Positions 34,992-41,460 of a stretch of DNA of 64,000 bases are shown piece by piece. Positions within the stretch are counted from its first letter, which is position 1. Each line of letters begins with the position of its first letter. The stretch is from JBOGNO01 sp050747245 (GTDB taxonomy: Bacteria; Acidobacteriota; Terriglobia; Acidiferrales; UBA7541): contig JBOGNO010000002.1 in the NCBI GenBank assembly GCA_050747245.1, forward strand, positions 310,001 to 374,000. Direction: 5' to 3'. Both the position numbers and the translations under genes were made by a program. The notes under the pieces were generated by a model. That model was not told the DNA's origin. It did not search any database and saw only the letters and a list, made by a program, of their open reading frames with translations.

Positions 34992-35924
34992 TTATTTCAC
35001 GGCGGGAGGTTTCCAGTTCAGCAGGAACTGCGTCACGTCAGTCATGCCAATCTTGGCGGCGGATTCAAATTCCCCTTGCTTTTGGCTGGTGACCACGCTG
35101 CCATCGGCATCCAGCACCGCCAGGCCGGGAATCCCTTTTTCGAGCGGCACTCCGAAGCGTTTCGCCAGATCCGTATTGCTGTTCCCGTCCCCGATGTTGA
35201 TGTGCGCGATGCAGTAATTATCCGCTATGAGCGGAGTAATTTCAGCGGAATGAAACGCGGCATCCAAAACGTGGCAGTCGAAGCACCAGTTTGCGCCGAA
35301 AACGACCAGAACCCTCTTGCGGCCCCCTTTAGCGCAGGCCAGCGCGGCGTCCAGATCCTTCTGCGCATCTGCCGGATCGTCATACAAGTGGGTGTTCGGG
35401 GTGGCTGGCTCGGGCAGCCGCAGCACAGGCGAAGCTACCAGCTTGCCCCTTTGCGTGATGGCGATCCGCCAGCCGGTGTCCGTTTCGACCCAAACCTGTG
35501 CCGTGGAAACAAAATTCTCCTGCGTCGCATCTTTCGCGTGAAACGTCATCTCCACGCGCAGAGTCAGCGACACCATTCCCGGCTGCGGCGTTTCTTCCTG
35601 CAAGATTTTGGGGATGATCCCGATGAGTCCGTTCGCAGCGAGGCTCGACCAGAATTGCGGCTCTTCCGTCGCAGGCTCCGTGTTTTTTCCTTCGGGAATC
35701 TTCGCGAATGTGCCGGGTCCAGAAAGATAGAAACCAGCCAACGCGGCCTTGTCGCCGGAAAGCACTGCTGCCGCCCATCGCTCGAGCGGTTCAAAATGGC
35801 CGCCCTGTGTCGAGCCAGCCGTTTGAGTGCCGGCGGGCTGCTGCGCGTGGGCGGGCACAGAAAATGCCGTCCCCAGTAGCAAAACTCCGCCGCCAAATAA
35901 AACCCGCTTCACAATCTGCCTCAT
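34992..35924 (-). CDS. Secreted thioredoxin-like protein with N-terminal NTF2-like domain
   Basis: A 310-residue predicted periplasmic protein. A signal peptide (about 1-27, ending AHAQ) is followed by an NTF2-like region (FEPLERWAAAVLSGDKAALAGFY to VWVETDTGWRIAITQRGK, about 42-160) and then a thioredoxin fold (about 185-305) with the redox motif WCFDC in VLVVFGANWCFDCHVLD, and the cis-Pro in GVPLEKGIPGLAVLD. The C-terminal half looks like the DsbD/thioredoxin_7 type. It probably acts in periplasmic disulfide reduction or exchange; the role of the first domain is unknown. Confidence 0.8.
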   Translation of the reverse strand: MRQIVKRVLFGGGVLLLGTAFSVPAHAQQPAGTQTAGSTQGGHFEPLERWAAAVLSGDKAALAGFYLSGPGTFAKIPEGKNTEPATEEPQFWSSLAANGLIGIIPKILQEETPQPGMVSLTLRVEMTFHAKDATQENFVSTAQVWVETDTGWRIAITQRGKLVASPVLRLPEPATPNTHLYDDPADAQKDLDAALACAKGGRKRVLVVFGANWCFDCHVLDAAFHSAEITPLIADNYCIAHINIGDGNSNTDLAKRFGVPLEKGIPGLAVLDADGSVVTSQKQGEFESAAKIGMTDVTQFLLNWKPPAVK

Positions 35925-36147
35925 CTTGTCTCCCGCTTCGTATCAACCATTTGATCTCAGCCGGCCAAGTTCGACTCGTCAATTGTACAGCTTTCTTCCG
36001 CGCACGTTGCTGCGTGCCGTCTCCATCTTGATTTATTCAAAATGGTTTTTTGGCCGAAGCCTGATGCCACGCGGACTCCCTCGCACGGCGGTTCATAAGT
36101 GGCATGACCACTCAGCACATCATCACCGCCATAAAGTACAACCTGTA

Positions 36148-36177
36148 TTGACAACTCTCACCTACATATAGTACTAA
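36148..36177 (+). promoter_or_regulatory. Putative promoter of the beta-barrel gene
   Basis: A consensus TTGACA (36148-36153) is followed after 18 bases by TACTAA (36172-36177). The ATG at 36186 is only eight bases further on, so transcription from this promoter would give an almost leaderless mRNA; no ribosome binding site is visible before the ATG. Alternative -10 words such as TATAGT (36166) have too short a spacer. Confidence 0.35.
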
Positions 36178-36185
36178 GTAGATAA

Positions 36186-36839
36186 ATGAATTTCACTCTG
36201 AGAAACCACGGCTTTCTTATTGTACTGCTCCTCGCGCCAAGCGCCGCACTGGCGCAGGACACCCCTCCGAAGTTCGAGCTTTTTGCCGAAGGCGGCAGCT
36301 CCACCGTGAACAATAAGTCGAACGTGCAAGATGTCATAGTCAGCGTCAACCCGACAGTGGTCCTCGCTTCCACTGTCACATCTCACCTTTCCCCAACGGG
36401 AAGGCTGTTCGTGGGTGCCAGGTTCTTTTTCCGGCCGTCCGAGGCCGTCGAATTCAGCTACTCCTATGCGCCCACCGACTTTACTATTACAGTGGTCGAA
36501 CCGACATTTCCGACGCCGACTGTAATGAGAGGCCGTCCCGCCTCCGTTGACGAACATATGTTTTCGCTTAATTACGTCCGCGCCTTCAGAACCAACGCGC
36601 GCCTTCGCCCCTTCTTCACCTTTGGGGTTGGAGGCGTATATTGGAAACTAATATCCTTTAATTCCCCCGGATTTGCCGGGAACTTTGGAGGTGGCCTCGA
36701 CTACAGCTTGTCCTCACATTGGTCGGTTCGAACCGAGTACCGCGATTTTCTTTTAGAGTACCCCCAAGGAAGCGCCGGGGGACCCACAGGCCTCAGTCAT
36801 AATCAAATGGCCGCCGCTGGCTTCGTTTTCCGCTTCTGA
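36186..36839 (+). CDS. Outer-membrane beta-barrel protein (OmpA-like barrel)
   Basis: A 217-residue protein with a signal peptide (about 1-23, ALAQ cleavage region) and an eight-strand barrel pattern: FELFAEGGSSTV, FVGARFFF, VEFSYSYAP, FSLNYVRAFR, RPFFTFGVGGVYWK, GNFGGGLDYSLSSHWSVRTEYRDF, and a final MAAAGFVFRF with terminal Phe. It belongs to the small outer-membrane barrel type (PF13505-like), with no peptidoglycan-binding OmpA domain. Function is unknown. The repeat-rich region follows it. Confidence 0.78.
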   Translation: MNFTLRNHGFLIVLLLAPSAALAQDTPPKFELFAEGGSSTVNNKSNVQDVIVSVNPTVVLASTVTSHLSPTGRLFVGARFFFRPSEAVEFSYSYAPTDFTITVVEPTFPTPTVMRGRPASVDEHMFSLNYVRAFRTNARLRPFFTFGVGGVYWKLISFNSPGFAGNFGGGLDYSLSSHWSVRTEYRDFLLEYPQGSAGGPTGLSHNQMAAAGFVFRF

Positions 36840-36876
36840 AAATCGCCGCCCTCCGAGAAATTCTAAGTCCCGGTAC

Positions 36877-36905
36877 TTTACTTTCCATTAAAAATGTGGC
36901 ATACT
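36877..36905 (+). promoter_or_regulatory. Promoter-like element before repeat copy D
   Basis: TTTACT (36877-36882), a 17-base spacer and CATACT (36900-36905). The surrounding sequence (TTCTAAGTCCCGGTAC before, TTAATCCATTGAAATCGAGC after) is related to the element at 56136-56164, which has TTGACT-17-TATACT. Conservation of hexamers and spacing across two loci supports function. Confidence 0.5.
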
Positions 36906-36982
36906 TAATCCATTGAAATCGAGCAACTTAGCTAGGCGCGGCGAAATCCCCGCCCATTGCCTCTAAGAGGTGGAGGTAAATC

Positions 36983-37063
36983 CTAATCGGGACACCCTCA
37001 CGAATAGAAACACATGCAACTCATTGAAAACAAACAACGGGAGGTCAGTCTAATCGGGACAAA
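36983..37063 (+). repeat. Dispersed repeat, copy D (diverged)
   Basis: Two CTAATCGGGAC-type direct repeats start at 36983 and 37050, exactly 67 bases apart. The middle shares CATTGAAAACAAAC with copy B. It is more diverged than copies A, B and C. Confidence 0.7.
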
Positions 37064-37185
37064 TGTGCGGTTTGTGCATCCCGAAAACCACTACGGGAAG
37101 ATGTTTCGCGCAGCTCAAATTCGCTTTGCTCTTAGCTGGAGCGAGGTTCTCGAGTCTCTAGCATGGAGCTACTGTCTTCCAAAAC

Positions 37186-37266
37186 CTAATCGAGACACAG
37201 TCAGAAACAAGATGCAGGCTAAGTCATTGAAAACAAACACTGGAGGCAATTTCTAATCGAGACACA
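37186..37266 (+). repeat. Dispersed repeat, copy B
   Basis: CTAATCGAGACACA starts at 37186 and again at 37253, 67 bases apart. The middle reads CAGAAACAAGATGCAGGCTA then AGTCATTGAAAACAAAC, nearly identical to copy C at 56313; the word ATGCGAGTT follows the second repeat in both. Confidence 0.85.
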
Positions 37267-37354
37267 AATGCGAGTTGGGTATCCCGTACTCCATCTTGAC
37301 CGCGAAGGAGGCGGCGTCTAAGCTAAGGCCTTCTCATTGACTGGAAACAATCGC

Positions 37355-39292
37355 ATGGAAACGATTGAAATCAAATTGCCCGATGGATCGAGCCGCCGCG
37401 TGGCCCGCGGCACCACCCCGGCGCAAATCGCGCGGGAGATTTCGCAGGGCCTCGCGCGCGAAGCGCTGGTGGCGCGCACCAACGGCGATTTGATTGATTT
37501 GTCGCAGCCGCTAGAAAAAGATACTTCGCTGCGCATTCTCACTCGCAAGGATCCCGAAGCCATTCAAGTTTTTCGCCACTCGGCGGCTCATCTTCTGGCC
37601 GCGGCGGTGCTGGAACTCTTTCCGAATGTGAAGCTGGGCATCGGCCCGCCCATCGAGTATGGCTTCTTCTACGAATTCCTGCGCGAAGAGCCCTTCACTC
37701 CCGAAGACCTCGCGAAAATTGAAGAAAGAATGCACGAGCTTGCCGCGCGCGACCTTCCCAATGAGCGCAAATGGCTCCCCAAGCCGGAAGCGCTGAAGCT
37801 CTACAAAGATTCCAACCAGATTTTCAAATGCGAACTCGTGGAAGAAAAAGCCACCGAGCCGATGGTCTCTTTCTACGCCACGGGGAAATTCATTGATTTC
37901 TGCCGCGGGCCGCACATCCCTTCGACCGGCCGCATCAAAGCCTTCCGCCTGATGAACGTCGCCGGCGCTTACTGGAAGGGTCAGGAAAGCAACGCGCAGC
38001 TTCAGCGCATCTACGGCGCCTGCTTCTATACCAAGGAGGAGCTGGACGATTATCTCCACCGCCTCGAAGAAGCCAAGCGCCGCGACCATCGCCGCGTCGG
38101 GAAGGAGCTCGAACTCTTCGCGGTCAGTGAACACGTGGGCTCCGGCCTGCCGCTATGGCTGCCCAAAGGCGCCACGGTTCGCCGCCTTCTCGAAGAATAC
38201 ATCCTCGAAAAGGAACGCCAAGCCGGTTACCAGCACGTGTACACGCCGGATCTGGCCCGGCTTGAGTTGTACAAGCTCTCCGGCCACTGGGACCACTATC
38301 ACGACAGCATGTTCCCGCCCATGAAGCTCGATAACGAGGAGATGTTGCTGCGGCCCATGAACTGCCCGCATCACATCATGATTTACCAGTCGAAGAAACA
38401 CAGTTACCGCGATTTGCCCGTGCGACTGGCGGAATTGGGCAAGATGTACCGCTACGAACGCTCCGGAGTGCTCAGCGGGTTGAGCCGCGTGCGCTGCATG
38501 ACCCTAAATGACGCGCACATTTTCTGCACGCCCGATCAAATCAAGGACGAGTTCGCGCGCATTATGCAACTCGTCGAGCAGGCTTATCGCGATTTGGGAA
38601 TCACGAAGTACAGCTACCGCCTTTCTCTGCGCGACAAAGCCGATACCACAAAATTCATCGCCAATAACGAAATGTGGGAACTCGCCGAGCGCGTTCTTCG
38701 CGAGGCCATGAATTCCCTCGGCCTGCCTTACACCGAAGCCCCGGGCGAAGCGGCTTTTTATGGGCCCAAGCTGGATATTCAGCTCGCGGATGTGATGGGC
38801 CACGAGGAAACCTACTCCACGATCCAAATTGATTTTCATCTCCCGAACCGCTTCGATCTCGGCTACGTGGGCGCGGATGGACAGGAACATCGCCCGGTGA
38901 TGATCCACCGCGGCGTGATCAGCACCATGGAGCGCATGGTTTCCTATTTGATCGAGCTGTATGCCGGCGCGTTTCCCGTGTGGCTCGCTCCCGTGCAGGC
39001 GGCGGTGCTGCCCATCACCGAGCGGCAAAACGCTTACGCGAGTGAAGTGCAGCAGAAACTTTTGGCTGCCGGGATGCGCGTCGAACTAGACGAGCGCAAC
39101 GAAAAATTACAGGCCAAGATTCGCGACGCCCAGTTGCAAAAAATTCCGTACATGCTGGTTGCCGGAGGCAAGGAAGCGGAAGCCGGGACGGTTTCCGTAC
39201 GCCACCGCTCGAAAGGCGACCTCGGGCCTCGGCCGCTCGAACAATTCCTGGCGGATCTGCGCGCCGAAATCACGAACAAGTCCACCGCCTAG
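37355..39292 (+). CDS. thrS: Threonine-tRNA ligase
   Basis: A 645-residue class II aminoacyl-tRNA synthetase charging tRNA-Thr. Domains in order: TGS (about 1-60, METIEIKLPDGSSRRV), editing domain with HSAAHLLAAAV near 72 and RGPHIPSTGRIKAFRL near 185 that removes misacylated serine, catalytic core (motif 2 region YRYERSGVLSGLSRVRCMTLNDAHIFC and EAAFYGPKLDIQ), and anticodon-binding domain (about 540-640). The zinc-binding Cys-His-His set includes the Cys in RPMNCPHH. The ATG at 37355 fits the family; a TTG at 37337 would add six residues. It is not followed by infC-rpmI-rplT. Its leader carries two dispersed repeats. Confidence 0.97.
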   Translation: METIEIKLPDGSSRRVARGTTPAQIAREISQGLAREALVARTNGDLIDLSQPLEKDTSLRILTRKDPEAIQVFRHSAAHLLAAAVLELFPNVKLGIGPPIEYGFFYEFLREEPFTPEDLAKIEERMHELAARDLPNERKWLPKPEALKLYKDSNQIFKCELVEEKATEPMVSFYATGKFIDFCRGPHIPSTGRIKAFRLMNVAGAYWKGQESNAQLQRIYGACFYTKEELDDYLHRLEEAKRRDHRRVGKELELFAVSEHVGSGLPLWLPKGATVRRLLEEYILEKERQAGYQHVYTPDLARLELYKLSGHWDHYHDSMFPPMKLDNEEMLLRPMNCPHHIMIYQSKKHSYRDLPVRLAELGKMYRYERSGVLSGLSRVRCMTLNDAHIFCTPDQIKDEFARIMQLVEQAYRDLGITKYSYRLSLRDKADTTKFIANNEMWELAERVLREAMNSLGLPYTEAPGEAAFYGPKLDIQLADVMGHEETYSTIQIDFHLPNRFDLGYVGADGQEHRPVMIHRGVISTMERMVSYLIELYAGAFPVWLAPVQAAVLPITERQNAYASEVQQKLLAAGMRVELDERNEKLQAKIRDAQLQKIPYMLVAGGKEAEAGTVSVRHRSKGDLGPRPLEQFLADLRAEITNKSTA

Positions 39293-39433
39293 CGGGACGG
39301 CGACGCTACGGTGCTAGGGCGCGGCGAGCCACAATCGCCACCGGCACGCCGAAAAACACAACGTGCGCGGTGAGCAGATTTGTAAATGACACGGCCGTGT
39401 AACGAGGTCTGTGCGGCGCCTTCAGTTCATGAT

Positions 39434-39520
39434 TGGTGCCCAAGAGAGGACTCGAACCTCCACTCCCTTGCGGGAACTAGCTCCTGAAGCTAGCGCGTCT
39501 GCCAATTCCGCCACTTGGGC
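39434..39520 (-). tRNA. tRNA-Leu (anticodon CAG)
   Basis: On the minus strand the sequence starts GCCCAAGTGGCGGAATTGGC and ends GGTTCGAGTCCTCTCTTGGGCACCA with an encoded CCA (39434-39436). The acceptor stem GCCCAAG/CTTGGGC is complete. The anticodon arm CTAGC-TTCAGGA-GCTAG gives anticodon CAG, and a long variable arm (TCCCGCAAGGGA) identifies a class II tRNA, here leucine. Confidence 0.97.
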
Positions 39521-39546
39521 TTGCGAGAGCAAAACGAAGCAAAATC

Positions 39547-39575
39547 ATTTTCGCTTGCGCGGCAGGCATTGTCAA
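39547..39575 (-). promoter_or_regulatory. Promoter of tRNA-Leu
   Basis: On the minus strand a consensus TTGACA (39570-39575) is followed by 17 bases and GAAAAT (39547-39552). The tRNA 5 prime end is 26 bases downstream, a normal leader length. Confidence 0.55.
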
Positions 39576-39607
39576 CGAACCGCCGCCAGCGTGAGCCTCG
39601 GGAGCGG

Positions 39608-39639
39608 TTGACATCGGAGGCGGGGGTCGGTGCTATAAT
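39608..39639 (+). promoter_or_regulatory. Putative promoter of the small membrane protein gene
   Basis: TTGACA (39608-39613) and TATAAT (39634-39639) are both perfect hexamers, but the spacer is 20 bases, longer than optimal. It points towards the gene at 39710. The tRNA promoter runs in the opposite direction in the same interval. Confidence 0.45.
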
Positions 39640-39709
39640 CCCGCCAGAAATCCCGGCGAGGCCACTTGGCGGGGAGACAGCATTCGTGGCCGGACGGGAA
39701 GGGGGGTCT

Positions 39710-39988
39710 ATGGAAAATAGTCCTCTGCTCTTCATGCTCTTGATTTCTTGGGGTGTCGTCACCGGAGTTCTCGTTATCATGCTCATCTATCGGGGCACGC
39801 TCGAGGCTCACGAGGATGACCAGGTCTTTCTCGATGCCGCTGAAGCGAAGATGGCGGGCGAACAAAGGGAGCTGGTCGCGCGGATCGAGAAGCTGACTCG
39901 GCCAATCCGAGTTCTAATGATTCTCTCGGGAGCGCTCTTGGTGGCTACGGCCGGGATTTGGTTGTGGAAGGCGTTTCAAAGCTTCTGA
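39710..39988 (+). CDS. Small two-helix membrane protein
   Basis: A 92-residue protein of unknown function. Two hydrophobic helices, about residues 6-24 (LFMLLISWGVVTGVLVIMLI) and 70-88 (VLMILSGALLVATAGIWLW), flank a charged central segment with a helical, possibly coiled-coil character (HEDDQVFLDAAEAKMAGEQRELVARIEKL). The start at 39710 has AAGGGGGG seven bases upstream; the longer frame to 39515 overlaps the tRNA region and is not protein-like. Confidence 0.7.
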   Translation: MENSPLLFMLLISWGVVTGVLVIMLIYRGTLEAHEDDQVFLDAAEAKMAGEQRELVARIEKLTRPIRVLMILSGALLVATAGIWLWKAFQSF

Positions 39989-40005
39989 TGCGCTCGCGTC
40001 CGCGG

Positions 40006-40581
40006 CTACATGCCCGGTTTGGCGGCCGCGGGTTGCGCCGGAGCGCCGGGACAAACCTCTGAAGTGTGGTTGTGCACGATCATCCAGCGGTCTGCGGTCT
40101 TGACGAAAATAAGCGACGTGTGGCCCTGCGCTGAAGCGTCGCGCCCGTTCACCTCACCAACGTAATTCCATTGATAATTCGCCCAGGCCACATCTCCATG
40201 CACGAAGATGTAGGTATTCTTGCGGTCCAGCCTCTGCGGGCCGATCCCCTGGCGCTGCCGCTGAAATGCCGCGAGGTAGTTGGTCCACCCGACCACCGGC
40301 TCTTCGAACGCCCCGCTCACCACGACGACGTTGTCGGCAATATATTTGTGCAGCCGCTCCACGTCTCCAATCTGCCACGCGCCCAGCATCTCGGAGATTT
40401 CGGTGTCGATGATCTGCTGGTCGGGCGCAGAAGGCATCTGCACGGTTTGAGACTGCGCATCTTCGGACTTCTTCTGCTTGGATTTCTTTTGTTCCGCGCG
40501 GCTGAAACTCACTGCGCCGAAAAAAATCACAAATGTTGCCAGCCATGTGCTCGCCTGGCGCCGCGAAAATTTGTGTTTCAT
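40006..40581 (-). CDS. Secreted NTF2-like / SnoaL-like protein
   Basis: A 191-residue predicted periplasmic protein. A signal peptide (about 1-28) is followed by a Lys/Ser/Gln-rich linker (EQKKSKQKKSEDAQSQ) and an NTF2-like domain: IDTEISEMLGAWQIGDVERLHKYIADNVVVVSG, GWTNYLAAFQRQ, VAWANYQWNYVGEV and TSLIFVKTADRWMIVHNHTS. Ketosteroid-isomerase-like proteins of this type bind small ligands; no reaction can be named. It is on the same strand as the SUMF1-like gene, 111 bases downstream. Confidence 0.75.
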   Translation of the reverse strand: MKHKFSRRQASTWLATFVIFFGAVSFSRAEQKKSKQKKSEDAQSQTVQMPSAPDQQIIDTEISEMLGAWQIGDVERLHKYIADNVVVVSGAFEEPVVGWTNYLAAFQRQRQGIGPQRLDRKNTYIFVHGDVAWANYQWNYVGEVNGRDASAQGHTSLIFVKTADRWMIVHNHTSEVCPGAPAQPAAAKPGM

Positions 40582-40692
40582 TTCTTGACCTCCCGTGCGT
40601 CCCGGAGATTAGCACGAAACCATTTCCGCAGATTTGCCGTGCGGGGGACTGTCGCGCAGGTGGTCAACAGCAATGAAAAGATTCGCGCGGGT

Positions 40693-41439
40693 TCACGAGG
40701 GATCGCAGGCGACGCGAAATCCGTAATCTGCGTATTGAAATTCCGGCGGAATGCTGGATCGCGCGGCTACCCGCGAAATCTTCACGTGATGTCTCCAAGA
40801 GCCGCTACGCGAAGCGCGCCGCTTCGTCTCCGCGGGTCCCGTCGGATTCCGTTCCGGTGACACGGCGTAGTAGCCGGGGTGATACCAATCCGCGCACCAT
40901 TCGTGCACGTTATCACCCATGTTGAAGAGGCCGAAACCATTCGGTGCTGACCCGCCCACCGGCTCAGGTCCCGATTTCCATCGCTCCGCGTAGGCGGGAA
41001 GAGATTCCGGCGGAGCGTCGCCCCAGGCGTAAAGCTTTTCTTGCAATCCGCCGCGCGCCGCTCGCTCCCATTCCGCTTCGGTCGGCAGGCGAAAATGACG
41101 CCCCGTTTTTTGCGAGAGCCATTCGCAATGGGCCGCGGCATCGAACCATGAAGGTGCAACCACCGGCTGTTGTGGATGATTGAAATCTCGCTCGTCCCAG
41201 AATAGCGGCACGCGATGACTGGTTTCTGAAATGAAACCCTCATACTCGGCGCGCGTAACTTGAAAGACGCCCAACTCGAACGCGTCCACCCATACGCGGT
41301 GCACGGGTCTTTCATCGTCCCGTCCGGTATTGCAGCCCATCAGAAAAAAACCTTCCGGTATGCGCGCCATCTGCGGCGCGTGAAATTCGATCCTCTTCGC
41401 GGGGGAATGTAGTTCGGAATTGATTTCAGGGGCTGCCAT
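40693..41439 (-). CDS. Formylglycine-generating-enzyme-like (SUMF1 domain) protein
   Basis: A 248-residue single-domain protein of the FGE-sulfatase (SUMF1) superfamily: RIPEGFFLMGCNTGRDDERPVHRVWVDAFELGVFQVTRAEYEGF at the start, FRLPTEAEWERAARGG in the middle, and GLFNMGDNVHEWCADWYHPGYY near the end. True FGEs use a Cys pair in a segment near the C terminus (G-G-S-x-x-C-x-x-x-Y-C); here RSGSWRHHVKISRVAARSSI has none, so oxidation of sulfatase Cys to formylglycine is unlikely. It lies 21 bases after the PIG-L gene. The function is unknown. Confidence 0.85.
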   Translation of the reverse strand: MAAPEINSELHSPAKRIEFHAPQMARIPEGFFLMGCNTGRDDERPVHRVWVDAFELGVFQVTRAEYEGFISETSHRVPLFWDERDFNHPQQPVVAPSWFDAAAHCEWLSQKTGRHFRLPTEAEWERAARGGLQEKLYAWGDAPPESLPAYAERWKSGPEPVGGSAPNGFGLFNMGDNVHEWCADWYHPGYYAVSPERNPTGPAETKRRASRSGSWRHHVKISRVAARSSIPPEFQYADYGFRVACDPS

Positions 41440-41460
41440 GGTGGAGATATTTTTTCCTGT

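Larger units (their letters stand above)
36840..37354. other. Repeat-rich leader region upstream of thrS
   Basis: This 515-base interval contains a promoter-like element (36877-36905), repeat copy D (36983-37063) and repeat copy B (37186-37266), in the direction of thrS. If transcription starts after the promoter, the thrS leader would be about 440 bases long and include both repeats. No other gene was recognised; a frame at 37014-37256 runs through both copies. Confidence 0.55.

Noticed and set aside
36983..37266. Direct repeats at regular spacing as a CRISPR array
   Set aside because: The direct repeats are only 14 bases, occur in pairs, and the sequence between them is itself conserved among loci. 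No cas gene is present.
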